Assembly (NCBI GenBank): GCA_033557465.1
Contig: CM066036.1
Span: forward strand, 585,735,574-585,799,573
DNA length: 64,000 bases
Direction: 5' to 3'
Origin: Ichthyophis bannanicus
Lineage: Eukaryota > Chordata > Amphibia > Gymnophiona > Ichthyophiidae
Shown here: positions 52,201-62,679 of the stretch, in pieces
How the letters are laid out: every line of letters begins with the position of its first letter
Position numbering within the stretch: position 1 is the stretch's first letter
Translations under genes and position numbers: made by a program
The notes under the pieces: generated by a model
What the model was told of the DNA's origin: nothing
Database searches by the model: none
The model's input: only the letters and a program-made list of their open reading frames with translations

Positions 52201-52890
52201 CTATGTTGTTAGAGATGTTTGATTGGATTGTTTTGGCACTTAATACCTTTTTCGTCATCATTAATACACCTCCGCCTTTTCTATTAGTTCTATGTTTGTA
52301 GAAGGTGTCATAGTTTTCATTATTAAGTTGATTTAGGTAGACTGTATCGGTATCAGTGAGCCAGGTTTCAGTGACACATAATATGTCTGGCTTTAAGTCA
52401 GATATTAAGTCATTAAATATGGGAAGCTTGTTTTTCATCGAGCGTGCGTTAATAAGGATGCATGAAAGGGATGTGGTGCATGTTCCCTTGGTTGTTTGAT
52501 GTGAGTTTGTTTGTTTAATGTGAATTAGTCTATGGAAATTTATTCTAGGATGGTTGTTTGAAAAAGTGTGTCCAATATGGTGGTAGTTACGAGTCTGTGT
52601 GTGAATTATAGGAATTGTTTTATGATTTTTGCTGTTTAAGCTTAGTGTTAGGTCAATGATTAGTATTGCTAAAACTATACAGGTGTAAGATAGTCTCAAT
52701 AGCATGATGTTCGTACGTGGCATTTTAAATGAGTTGCTGTTAGTAGAGCTAAGCAGTTATATACCAGGGTAGGATGATATGAGAAAAGATAAATCACAGA
52801 GAAGTGGTGTTAAGCAGAAAGTTGAAGGAAAGCTACTAGAGACCATATTAATCCTAATTGAATGAAAGCTACTGACAACAGTATATGATT
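49259..52890 (-). mobile_element. L2-like LINE, nearly intact ORF
   Basis: Minus-strand element ending (at 49259) in a (taaa)n tail. Encodes one endonuclease-RT ORF (52723-49661) with two nonsense codons. 5' of the ORF only about 170 bp of leader is visible, and I see no ORF1. Inserted into the internal complementary region of a DIRS-II. The 5' side is joined at about 52890 to oppositely oriented tail repeats. Confidence 0.82.
49661..52723 (-). pseudogene. L2 endonuclease-reverse transcriptase, two nonsense codons
   Basis: 52723-50441 is open for 760 codons: a hydrophobic N-terminal stretch, then APE-type endonuclease (LINARSMKNKL, LCVTETWL, KGGGVLMM, IIMLGDFNLPS, PWSDHYIIKLNL), then RT (YRPISSIPFLAKIIEKVV, QQYGFRPRHGVETLL, LFIDISAAFDSVHH, IGLPQGSALSALLFNIYI and YHLYADDIMMYI with the catalytic YADD). 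The same frame continues after stops at 50441 and near 50335 to 50275-49661 (VLAQDFINIIQATITPHFDF; LHWLPIQSRIIYKTI, the usual L2 C-terminus). Both stops look like single G/C-to-A/T changes, so the copy is young. Confidence 0.85.
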
Positions 52891-53095
52891 GTGTGATAGC
52901 TACTGACAACAGTATTTATTTATAGTGCGGTATATAAGAATTGTATTTATTTATAGTGCGGTATATAAGTATTTATTTATAGTGCGGTATATAAGAATTG
53001 TATTTATTTATAGTGCGGTATATAAGTATTTATTTATAGTGCGGTATATAAGAATTGTTAATAAATAAATAAAATAAATAAATAAAATAAATAAA
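52891..53095 (+). repeat. Tandem repeats of an L2-type tail
   Basis: Five copies of tatttatttatagtgcggta(tataag), alternately followed by aattg, giving a 57-bp higher-order unit repeated about 2.5 times. Then (aaataa)n. A 17-mer gctactgacaacagtat occurs twice just before (about 52868-52884 and 52899-52915). Orientation is opposite to the adjoining L2. Confidence 0.82.
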
Positions 53096-53336
53096 GAGGT
53101 AATAGCTAATGGTTCAAAAGGCGGCTTCATGAGCTGCCCAAGAACCAGCTATTTAGAGGCTTGAAAGAAGCTGCAATAGCACTCAAATGAACTCTCACTG
53201 AATTGGTCTTAAGCCCTGCATTAGATAAATGAAGGAGATACTCCAGTAATGATTCCAAAGGTATCGCAAGAGGGTTAAGACCCTTCTGCAAGCACCATAT
53301 GGTAAACCTTTTCCACTTGAATGCATAGCACAGTTA
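53096..53336 (-). pseudogene. DIRS-II tyrosine recombinase N-terminal fragment
   Basis: Minus-strand reading AFKWKRFTIWCLQKGLNPLA then GLKTNSVRVHLSAIAAS, the N-terminal core-binding part of a DIRS-II recombinase. Cut on one side by the L2-tail repeats and on the other by insertion of DIRS-II copy C at 53337. Confidence 0.75.
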
Positions 53337-53530
53337 CTTACCTGTAACAGGTGATCTCTGGGAACAGCAGGAATAAGTCTTCACATATGGGTATCGTCGG
53401 TACCGACGGAGCCTGCGCGGGAACGCTCCCCAACGTCCAGTAAGAAAGCTTTTGGGAGCATCCCACAGCGCCTGCGCGCTGCCTTCCCGCCTTTCCCAAC
53501 CGCCTCTCTCCAGTTCGAGTTTTAAAGCTG
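53337..53530. repeat. Left terminal repeat of DIRS-II copy C
   Basis: agcacagttacttacctgta start, then gtatcgtcggtaccgacgga; inverted relative to 6494-6663 of copy A. Confidence 0.82.
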
Positions 53531-53599
53531 AGACAAAGAGAGAGAGGAAAGGAAAGATAGATAGAGAGATACAACTCCTAGGGCAGGTGGGTGGGTTGT

Positions 53600-53700
53600 G
53601 AAGACTTATTCCTGCTGTTCCCAGAGATCACCTGTTACAGGTAAGTAACTGTGCTATCTCCAGGAACAAGCAGAAATAAGTCTTCACATATGGGGACTTC
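53600..53700. other. Internal complementary region of DIRS-II copy C
   Basis: Complement of the left end up to aagtaactgtgct (about 53655) fused to complement of a DIRS-II right end (atctccaggaacaagcagaa onward). Confidence 0.82.
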
Positions 53701-53935
53701 CTAGCTGCAGATGCCAGGGGAAGACCCCAGGTTGTGTGTCCTTAAAAAGGACTCTATCGGAGAGATCACGTGATGCGGTGAGGGAAGCAGTCGGGTACTG
53801 GTTGCGCTCCGGAATCCTTCAGCCTAACCGTGTATCTAGTGCCGTTTTTCAGAGCTGGAAGTAGGCTATAACTGCAGTTAAGCTCCTTGCCACGCCGTTA
53901 TCTGGCTGAAATAAATCGGAGATATCCCAGGAAGG

Positions 53936-54778
53936 ATGGCTGCAGCCGCCAAAAATACCAGGAGAGAAAAGGAGCGCGGCACACCGGCACCTAAAATGGC
54001 CGATGCTGGGGCCATGCCGAGATCACCAACTTCACCAGCCTTCCTTGAAGAGGTGTCGGCAGCGGTGGCGGAGGCACTATCACCGCAATTTACCGCGCTT
54101 AATGGAAAAATGGACATATTGCAGGAATCGGTGGGGGCCCTGGGGACCCGGCTCTCCGAGGCAGAGGAGCGTCTCGGGAGAGCCGAAGACGGCCTGGAGA
54201 CCCTGACACAGCGTGTGCAAACTATGCAGGCTCAAATGCGGGCGCATGAGCTCAAACTGGACGACCTCGAGAACCGATCGAGGAGAAATAACCTACGAGT
54301 AATGGGTATTTCTGAAACAGTAGCAGATAAGGAGCTCAAAACCTATTTAGAGGCCCTACTTCTTCAGCTCTTTCCGAGTTTGGCTGACCTGGGCAAACTG
54401 CTCCTGGAGAGAGTTCATCGAGTGGGGGGTACGCAGGCGCGGGACTCGCGGCCGCGAGTGGTGCTTGCAAGATTCTTACACTACCCACAAAAAGAAGCTG
54501 TTTTGCGGGCGGCCCGTCAGCAGGGCGAGATCCTGCATGAAAACCGGAGGCTCCGCTTTGCGCAGGATTATTCGGCGGCAGTTAGTCAGCAGCGACGCGC
54601 CTACGCTCCCCTCTGCCAAAAATTGCTTAGCAGGCACATTAAATTTTCCATGCAATACCCGGCAAAATTGCACGTGTTCTGTGATGGGACCCACCGTGCT
54701 TTCGACTCTGCGGCGGAGGCAGGCCCGTACATCGAGAGCTTGAGGGCAGAGGAGCGACACTCTCCACTTCAAACCTGA
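53936..54778 (+). CDS. L1 ORF1 protein (RNA-binding chaperone)
   Basis: 280 residues, the trimeric nucleic-acid chaperone that coats L1 RNA. A basic N-terminus (NTRREKERG) is followed by a heptad-rich coiled coil at about residues 36-112 (LSEAEERLGRAEDGLETLTQ). The hallmark ENRSRRNNLRVMGI at 112-125 opens the RRM, and a C-terminal domain follows (about 215-270, ILHENRRLRFAQDYS). The frame is complete and of usual size for the family. The start at 53936 is the first ATG of the frame and gives the typical N-terminus. Confidence 0.92.
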   Translation: MAAAAKNTRREKERGTPAPKMADAGAMPRSPTSPAFLEEVSAAVAEALSPQFTALNGKMDILQESVGALGTRLSEAEERLGRAEDGLETLTQRVQTMQAQMRAHELKLDDLENRSRRNNLRVMGISETVADKELKTYLEALLLQLFPSLADLGKLLLERVHRVGGTQARDSRPRVVLARFLHYPQKEAVLRAARQQGEILHENRRLRFAQDYSAAVSQQRRAYAPLCQKLLSRHIKFSMQYPAKLHVFCDGTHRAFDSAAEAGPYIESLRAEERHSPLQT

Positions 54779-56138
54779 GCGGGTTAGTGTCAGTACTACC
54801 TGTTATCTCTTTACTGTCTTCCCGGTATGGAGAAGGGACCTCCACGCTGGACGAGCTCAACAGAGACCTTGCCTTTTCCAGCACTGCTGGGAGCGGGTCT
54901 CAGACCATCTGTGTATGTGGCTCCCCCGGTGACTATGGTGGCGATGCATTGACTTTTTGCCTGTTCTGGGGAGGCCGCCACCGGTAAGTTATTATCGGCT
55001 TGAGAATGACCGGCAACGATGCCCCCTTATGACTTGGGCGAACAGTGCTGGATCTGGAACGGACGTTTTCCCGCCAATCTAGCGCATTTTGTAACTTTTG
55101 CTTATGCTGTTTAAGTGTAGTGTGATGCCAGTTAGGCTGTTCTGCTTTGTTACTGATGCATGGGGCTCTGACCTGCGTTTGTTGTCTCTGAATTAGGGGG
55201 CCATAGTTTAGGGGTAATATGGGGCATCCCCGGGGGGTGTGGGTGTGGGGCGATGGGGGGGTGGCTAATAGGAGATGGCACCCCCGTCCCCCCCCTCTCT
55301 ACCCCTGCTTCTTCCCTCGCTCCCCTTCTTCCCCCCCCCCCCATTCCCCTCGGGGCTGGGGGTGGGGCCGGTGGGGGCTGGATAGTGACGGGCCACTGCC
55401 GTCTCGTACATGTGTCTGGGATTGGGTAGGGGGGCAACCCTAGGGCGGATTTGTTAACTTTGGCCTCGTGGGGGGTGCTCTGGGGGACCACCGGGTTTGG
55501 GGGTACTAGGGGGCGGGGGGTGGGGGGCGGACTCATACGGCATTGCCTTCACTTACCATATGCTCCATCCTGGGGGGCGGGTCCTCCGAGGGGAGGGTTG
55601 AGGGGGTGGGGGAGTCCCCCCCCGATTTTGGGATAAGTTCCTATGCTTCTTATAATGTTTGTATATATTGGGGGAAAAAAAAAAAACACAAGTTTCTAGG
55701 TGATTGCAGCCCCCTGCTCTGTACCTTATAAGAGAGGGAGTGGACCGCTGGGCCTGGCGGAACCCTCGGGTCTTTCGGCTGTGGTGGGACTTGGAGAACA
55801 GGAGTTGAATGCCTACGCATAGTGGCTGGAGGAGACCGTACGCATTCACTGATCTCCGGAAGTGGTTCTATTCTACCTGATTGAAGGGGAATAGAAGATA
55901 CTGATATAGAGGGAGATGGGCGGAGGGGGGGATTTGGGGGGGGGAGGGAGGGGGGAGGGAGGGGGGGGAGGGAGAGGGGGAGGGAGGGGAGGGTTGGGGA
56001 CTGTGGGGCTGCATCACCCATGACCAGGAGCACTTCCCTGTGCTGCACTGTGAACCTGTTTCCAAGGGGGAGCCCCAGGCTGGGGGGGCACCTCGCTACG
56101 TTCGAACTGGTCTGGCCGTATGCTGGTAACTGATTCTA
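54779..56138 (+). other. L1 inter-ORF spacer, G-rich
   Basis: 1.36 kb without a conserved frame. On the sense strand it has many G-runs (for example 55245-55260, 55500-55525 and 55925-55990, with runs of 7-10 G) and C-runs at 55280-55345. Such spacing between ORFs is far longer than in mammalian L1. Several tracts fit the G-quadruplex pattern. Confidence 0.8.
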
Positions 56139-59100
56139 ATGCCTCTTAAGATAATATCCTGGAATGTCTGCGGCCTGGGGAGCCCGATTAAGAGATCTAA
56201 AGTTTGCAGGCCTTGGCTAGACAGAAGGCGGACATTGCTATGCTCCAGGAGACCCACCAGACTGCTGAGGAGCATCGGAAATTGTGCAGAGAGTGGGTGG
56301 GGCAGGTATGGGGCTCCCCAGCAGTGGGGAAGAAGGGAGGAGTAGTACTTCTGATACACAAGCGAATACGCTTGGAGGTCGAGCGAGAGCTTGGGGATCC
56401 CACAGGCCGATTTATTCTTCTGCAGGGGCTTCTGGAGGGGAAACCTATTATCTTGGGTAATGTATACTGCCCGAATACTTTAGATTTGAACTTTTATTCC
56501 CGTTTTGCCTCTAAAGTGGAGACGCTGCCAGAGTTCCCTCTAATATTGGGCGGGGATTTCAACGGGGTTATTGACGTAGCGCTTGATACGTCGCGTGGTG
56601 GGGAGCCTAGGGATAGATTGCAATCGGCTCGGGCGCTACTACGACTACGGTCTAGACTGGGGTTGGTAGACCCTTGGAGATTGTTACATCCTGCAGAACG
56701 GGACTATACGCATCAATCTCGAGCACATGGCTCTAGTGCCCGTATCGACTACATTTTGATATCTACGGGATTGTTTGCGAAAGTTCAAGAGGCTCAGATC
56801 GGGCCCCTAGAGATATCGGATCACGCGCTTGTTTGGCTCGAGATCCATTGGGCCGGGACAGACCCTCGGTCTTCATGCTGGAGATTCCCCCTGGAGCTCT
56901 ATGGGGATCTGCCATTCCGTTCTTTTCTGCAACAGCGCTGGCGGGAATTTGAAGAGGATCATCGTATTCATCAGGACGACCCAGAGCTGGTCTGGGAGAC
57001 GGCGAAAGTTGTTTTACGTGGGGATATTATTGGCTACCGGGCCCGGAAGCGGAGATTGCTCGCGGAACATATAATTCGTTTGGAAAAAATGACTACAAAA
57101 TTGCGGCGTCAATGGGCGCACACGCCTTCACCGGGGCTTAAACGGCGGTTGAGGGAGAGTCAGACGGAGCTTAACGAACTATTACACCAGAGGGCCACGA
57201 AATCTGTGTTGTACTATCGATATCAGCTTTATCGACACGGGGACCGACCGGGGAAACTGCTGCTGGCTCGCTGCCTCCGGGGTCCTCGAAGTTCGCGGTT
57301 GGTACCTGCGCTTCGGGACGAGCAGGGGAGACTTCATCGGCAGAGTCCGGAGATAGCACGTATCTTTCGGACATTTTTTCAGCAACTGTACACGGCGGAG
57401 ACACCTTCCTCTTCGCAGATGACTGATTATCTGGCGCATTTAGATTTGCCTCAACTGTCGGAAGGACAACGGGCACAATTAGATTTGCCAATTACGACTG
57501 CTGAGATGCAGGCAGCTATTTCTAAAGCTAACTGTTACAAATCACCCGGGTCCGATGGGCTAGGAGCTGAATTCTACAAGATTTTGTATGAGTCTCTTGC
57601 CCCAACATTAGTTGCCGTGCATAACCGGCGTACGCAACAGGGATACTTTCGCTGGGGTAATAACCATGCTCATATTGTACTTATCCCAAAACCTGCCAAA
57701 GACCCTCTGAGGGCAGCTTCCTATCGCCCCATTTCGCTCCTTAACTTTGACCTCAAGCTACTAGCTAAAATTCTGGCCAACCGCTTAGCGGAATATTTAG
57801 GGCAGCTAGTCCACGAATCTCAAGTAGGCTTTGTTAAAGATCGCTTCGCTGTACGGAATTTGCGCAAAATCCTTACGTCACTGGAATGGGTCTGGCATAA
57901 ACAGCTGCCGTCCCTGTTAATTAGCTTCGACGCGGAAAAGGCTTTTGACCGGGTTGATTGGCAGTACCTGTGGTACCTTCTTCCTCGTTATGGCATAGGA
58001 CCGGGGTTCTGTAAAATGGTCGCTAGTTTATATACCGACCCGACGGCAGCGGTCCTGTGCAATGGGGTATTGTCCGAAGCCTTTTCGTTGCAACGCGGGA
58101 CTCGCCAGGGCTGCCCGCTATCTCCTTTACTCTTTGTTTTGACCCTGGACCCCCTTCTCCGTGTGGTGGCGGGGTCCGGTGAGATACATGGGGTACGCGT
58201 CGGGACACAGGACTTTCGGATTTCTGCCTTTGCAGATGACCTTTTGGTCCACCTGCTTTCGCCTGCGACATCTCTACCCCGTTTATTACAAGAATTCCGG
58301 GTCTTCGGGCGATTTGCGGGTTTTCGTATCAACGAGGAAAAATCCAAGGCCCTGGATGTTTCGGGCCAGCTGCGGGGTACCTGGCGAGGGGAGTTCCCTT
58401 TACGATGGGCCGATAATCAGTTTGTATATCTGGGGATAGTACTGCCCAGTCGGCCTTCCCACCTCTACGGGAGTAACTTGCAGCGGATGATGACTAAAGT
58501 CAGTGCCCAATTGCATGCGTGGCGGGCTCTCCCCCTGTCTCTTTCTGGGAGAATTGCAGCGATTAAAATGGTTATTTTGCCGCGCTTACTGTATTGGATG
58601 CAGATTCTCCCTGTCTGGCTACTCCGACGGGACACCCTGCGCTTGGAGGCGGAATTTCGGAGGTTTCTTTGGGGAGGTGCGAAAGCGCGTATCCCATATA
58701 GCCGTCTGGTGGGAAGTGGAATGATTGGGGGTTGGGGAATCCCCGATTTGGGTGCGTATGCCTTGGCCTGCCAGGCCCGGCATCTGGGGGACTGGTTAGG
58801 GGCAACCGATCTTTACACGCCCAGGGACTTGGAAGAGGCTTATGTGGCGCCTCACTCTCTTCAGGCCTTATTGCATGTGGATAATCAAGTGTTGCCCCCA
58901 CATCTGGCTAGCAGTGTTGTATTGACACCAGTGCGGCGGACGTGGAGACAGCTCAATCGTTACTGGGGGCGTAATTGGCGGGTCTCTAGTTGGATACCGG
59001 TGCGGGGTAATGCTGCCTTTTCCCCGGGCACTGAGGAGGTACAATTTCGCTCCTGGGAGGACAAAGGGTTGCGTAACTTGGGACATGTTGTCGACCTGAC

Positions 59101-59947
59101 TGGGAAACCTAAATCCTTTCCGTCTTTATGCCACGAATATGACTTGGGGCCGAGACAACTGTACGCATACCTGCAGATTGCCCACTATATTGGCTCCCTC
59201 CCAGAGACAGAACTTCACGCGGATCGGTCCGCACAGATTTTGGAGTTTTTTGACTTCGGGGGGGAGGTGAATCCTTCCATACGGGCCTTCCGGGTTAAGT
59301 TGGAAACCCACCGGAGACGTCCGGACTTCCGCAGTGTTGAACAGGCTTGGGGAGTAGAAATGGGGAGGGAAATTCCCTCCGGAACAGTGCTTGTCGCCAT
59401 TCGCAGACTCAAGACGTTAGTTGAAGGTGTACGTTGGAAAGAAATGCAAGTGAAATGCCTTACCAGGGTACACATTTCCCCACACCAGGCTCTTCGTTGT
59501 CATATGACTCTGGATGGGAGCTGCCCCCGGTGTGTGGACCCTCGGGCAACTCTTTTGCACATGTGGTGGGGCTGCCGGTTGATCCGCCCCTATTGGCGGC
59601 ATATCTGTGCCTTCATGGCGCGTATTTTGGGGCAGCAGGTAACCTGGGATGCAGCCCTGGTTGCATTGGATTTAATGAGTGGCGTCTCCCCGCGAGGGAA
59701 ATGGGAACGTGGGTTGGTGCGGAAGGCATGTCTGGTGGGGAAGGGGCCTCTATTACGGCGATGGCGGGAACGTAGCCCTCCCTCCTTTTGGGAGTGGCGC
59801 AATTCCTTTCATCAGCTGATGCTCCTGGAGCGATGGAGTGCCAGAGTTAATGCTAAGCGATGGTCCGCCTTCCTCTTGCTCTGGGATCCCTATATCTCAC
59901 ATTTAAGCCCCCGGAGCCGCAACACAGTCCTTCAACTAGGTACCTAG
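56139..59947 (+). pseudogene. L1 ORF2 (endonuclease-RT), single frameshift near start
   Basis: Target-primed reverse transcription enzyme. It starts at 56139 (MPLKIISWNVCGLGSP), then one base is missing near 56200 and the protein continues in another frame for about 1,247 codons. Endonuclease: MLQETHQ, LILGGDFNGVID (about residue 116 of that frame), ISDHALVWLEI (about 205). RT: SPGSDGLGAEFYK, YRPISLLNFDLKLLAKILAN (about 506), LISFDAEKAFDRVDW, RGTRQGCPLSPLLFVL, catalytic FADDLL (about 675). C-terminal Cys-rich motif near 1105 (CPRCVDPRATLLHMWWGC). Apart from the frameshift no stop is seen. Confidence 0.9.
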
Positions 59948-60204
59948 TATGTGTCATTCTTGGATGTGGGTCTCACGGCGGGTTCACTGGCCCTGTTGGG
60001 AACTTGTTTGTGTCCTGGTCATGGGAGTGATGCAGGGGGGTGGGGGGCAGGGGGAGGGGGAGGGGGGAGAGAGGGGGGGAGGAAAAATGGAAAATGTATT
60101 GCCATCGTTGTTCCTGCTGGGGATCAGAGTCCACCCCAGTAGGAGTTTGTTGACTGTTATTTTATTGCTGTTTGTACCGATGGGATAAATAAACTATTAT
60201 TAAA
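59948..60204 (+). other. L1 3' UTR, G-rich
   Basis: A G-tract (60030-60085, with several runs of 4-9 G) is followed by a unique stretch and aataaactattattaaaaaa. A G-rich 3' UTR tract is a known L1 feature. aataaa at 60186-60191 may be the polyadenylation signal. Confidence 0.82.
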
Positions 60205-60269
60205 AAAAAGGACTCTATCTCCCCGCATGGATCTCTGGCATCCAACCAGGGTAGGTGGGTAGGAGTTGA

Positions 60270-61260
60270 TTAGGAATGGAACAGGTGTTTGAGAACAGCC
60301 TGACCAAACGAGGCATCCCGGCGGGAGTCCTTGTCCAAACAGTAATGGGCAGTGAAGGTATGAACCGAGGCCCAGGTGGCCGCTCGACAGATTTGATCGA
60401 TGGACACAGAGTTTAGATGAGCCATTGAGGCTGCCATGGCTCTCACAATGTGAGCTGTGACATAGCCCTCCAGAGAAATGTTCCTACTCTGGTAAGCAAA
60501 AGAAATACACTGAGCAATCCAGTTGGACAGTGTTTTCTTAGAGACTGGAAGTCCTAAATGAGAAGGATCAAAAGCAACAAAGAGTTGAGAAGACTTTCTA
60601 TGTTGTTGTGCTCTTTGTAAGTAAAAAGCGAGAGCTCTCTTACAATCCAAGGTATGAAGATTCCTCTCTGCATTTGATGCATGAGGTCCTGGAAAAAATA
60701 CAGGTAAATATACCTCTTGGTTCAGATGAAAAGGCGAGACCACTTTAGGCATAAAGTGTGGATTGGTCCTGAGGACTACCTTATCATGATGGAACCTTGT
60801 ATAAGGTGGATTAGACACCAAAGCTTGCAACTCACTGAAGCGGCGTGCTGAGGTGATTGCAATGAGAAAAATAACCTTCCAAGAAAGAAATTTCAAGGAG
60901 GTGGTGGCTAAAGGTTCAAAGGGTGCCTTCATGAGCTGGCCAAGAACCAGGTTTAAGTCCCATGCCACTGGAGGTGGTCTAATGGGAGGATTAGTTAAAA
61001 GAAGGCCTCTCATGGATCTTGCTATAAGAGGATGAGAGGAGATAGGTTGTCCATTGAGAGGCTTGAGGGACGCTGCAATAGCACTCAGATGGACTCTTAC
61101 TGAATTTGTTTTCAGACCTGCATGGGATAGATGCAGGAGATACTCTAGTAGAGAATTCAGAGGTATTGCAAGAGGGTTTAGACCCTTCTCTGAACACCAA
61201 ATGGTAAACCTTTTCCATTTGAAAGCATAGGAACGTCTAGTAGAAGGCTTCTAGAGGCAT
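60270..61260 (-). pseudogene. DIRS-II tyrosine recombinase (copy C)
   Basis: C-terminal 247 codons open (61013-60270): AWDLNLVLGQLMKAPFEPL, box I TSARRFSELQALV, KVVSPFHLNQEVYLPVF, LFVAFDPSHLGLPVSKKTLS, HxxR in AHIVRAMAAS, CRAATWASVHTFTAHY with the catalytic Tyr, end LKHLFHS. The N-terminal part (about 61260-61013) is in two other frames (KWKRF-type segment near 61215), so there is a frameshift or stop. The best-preserved DIRS-II recombinase in the window. The conserved 20-mer variant lies at 60249-60268, one base past the stop. Confidence 0.85.
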
Positions 61261-61720
61261 GACTGACATCTCTGACCTGCTGGGAGAGATGAAAATCTTG
61301 AAGGTCTAGGCCCTCAGCAACCAAGCCCTGAGATGGAGAGACTGGGGGTTTGGGTGCCACAACGTTCCTTCTTCCTGGGATAGAAGGTCCGGTGCAGAGC
61401 CCAAGTCCAGGGAGGGAGCTTGAGAGAGATGCAGAAGTAGAGGGTACCACACTTGGCGTGGCCAATGTGGTGCTATGAGGATCATGGTCCCTTGATCTCT
61501 CTGAAGCTTGAATAGTGTTTTGGGAATTAGGGGAATTGGTGGAAAGGCATAAAGGAAGTCTTGACCCCAGTGAAGGAGGAAGACATCCTTGGCCTGAACT
61601 CCCTGACACGGAATTCTGGAACAGAACCGGGGAAGTTTGGCATTCCACGGACTTGCAAAGAGGTCTATGTCCGGGGTTCCCCAAATTCGAAAAATCCTGG
61701 CTACTTGGTCCATGTGGAAA
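61261..61720 (-). pseudogene. DIRS-II polymerase C-terminal part (copy C), truncated
   Basis: Frame 61720-61306: QVARIFRIWGTPDIDLFASP, WNAKLPRFCSRIPCQGVQAK, FLYAFPPIPLIPKTLFKLQR, LIAPHWPRQVWYPLLLHLSQ, ending HLRAWLLRA. This is the segment after RNase H, matching 2421-2032 of copy A. The RNase H and RT parts are cut off by the Tx1-like LINE. The open frame continues into that LINE without meaning. Confidence 0.8.
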
Positions 61721-62679
61721 TTTTGTTTAATGATACAAGCAACAAAAAGACATACAAAAAGCAAAAGCAAGCAACCCAACCAAGTCCCACACCCCCCCAA
61801 AACCCCCACCCCCCCGACATAGCACAACAACAAGAATCATAACCCCCCGTGACCCACCTCCCCAAACCCACCACCAAACCCAGCAACCAGCACACGTGCC
61901 ACTCCCCCCACCAACAACCCGCAATAGTCCAAACAATGTCCATGTCCCAACCCCCCCCTCAGTCCAATGTCCGTGCCCGACCCAACCCCCCCCTGCAACA
62001 ACACCCCAGAGCAGTCCAAACATTGTCCATATTCCTTCCCAAACCCCTCCCCCCCCCCACAACAACCCCCACCAGTCCAAATGTCTGTATTGTCCACTGG
62101 TTGAGGACTGCCAGAATCCCCCCCCGAAACCCACCCAAATACATAGTCCCCTGTCCCCATCCCCTCCCCTGCAGAGGGAGCAGCAGCTCCCCCCCCCCTC
62201 CACCCCGATCCCCGCCCCCTCCCCATCCACCCCACAAAACAAATACATCAACAGCAAAATCCCCGCCCCCACCCCCCAAAACAAAAACCTAAGGGCACCT
62301 CGAGCCCATCCCCAACAGAATCCCACCAAAAACAAAATCAATTATGCAAAACAAAAGAGAAACAAAAGATAAACATAACCCAGTGCTGCCCTGCAACCCA
62401 GACAGCGGAACGGGATGCACAGAACACGAAAAGGACGTACACAAAAACAAGTGGGACAGCCAACCCCCAAGGAGAAAGGGAGAGCGGACAAGTGGTCAAA
62501 CCTCTGCAGCACCAGCGCACCCCCCCCCCCCCCCTCCGGGAGAAAAACAACCCCAAAGTCCTACCCAGCAACAAACCCCAGGGAAGGGAACCCTCCCCCT
62601 CCTGTCACACTCCCTCCCCCGGGAAACAAAACAACCCCAAAGCCCTACAAGGACGAGAACCCCAGGGAACCCCTCCCCC
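61721..62679 (-). other. Tx1-like LINE 3' region, extremely C-rich on plus strand
   Basis: 960 bp with almost continual C-runs on the plus strand (61790-61815, 61940-61995, 62045-62060, 62185-62230 and 62518-62540). The sense strand of the LINE is therefore G-rich. Long proline- or glycine-rich frames on either strand reflect this composition and are not genes. Confidence 0.75.

Larger units (their letters stand above)
53759..60204 (+). mobile_element. Full-length L1-type LINE, 6.4 kb
   Basis: Flanked by a perfect 15-bp target duplication aaaaaggactctatc (53744-53758 and 60205-60219). Consists of a 177-bp leader, ORF1 (53936-54778), a 1.36-kb G-rich spacer, ORF2 (56139-59947, one frameshift) and a G-rich 3' UTR ending aataaactattatt plus A-run. 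Both ORFs are otherwise open, so the insertion is recent. It lies within the 3' noncoding part of DIRS-II copy C. Confidence 0.93.
53337..61720 (-). mobile_element. DIRS-II copy C, split by a full-length L1
   Basis: Own sequence is 53337-53758 and 60220-61720. It has the left terminal repeat (53337-53530), internal complementary region (53600-53700), recombinase (60270-61260) and part of RNase H and the segment after it (61280-61720). The remaining RT, gag and right end are cut off by a Tx1-like LINE at 61721. A copy of the same family inserted into a related recombinase gene. Confidence 0.85.

Noticed and set aside
55150..56065. Proline-rich minus-strand frames in the L1 spacer
   Set aside because: Low-complexity product of G-runs on the plus strand, inside an L1; no family resemblance.
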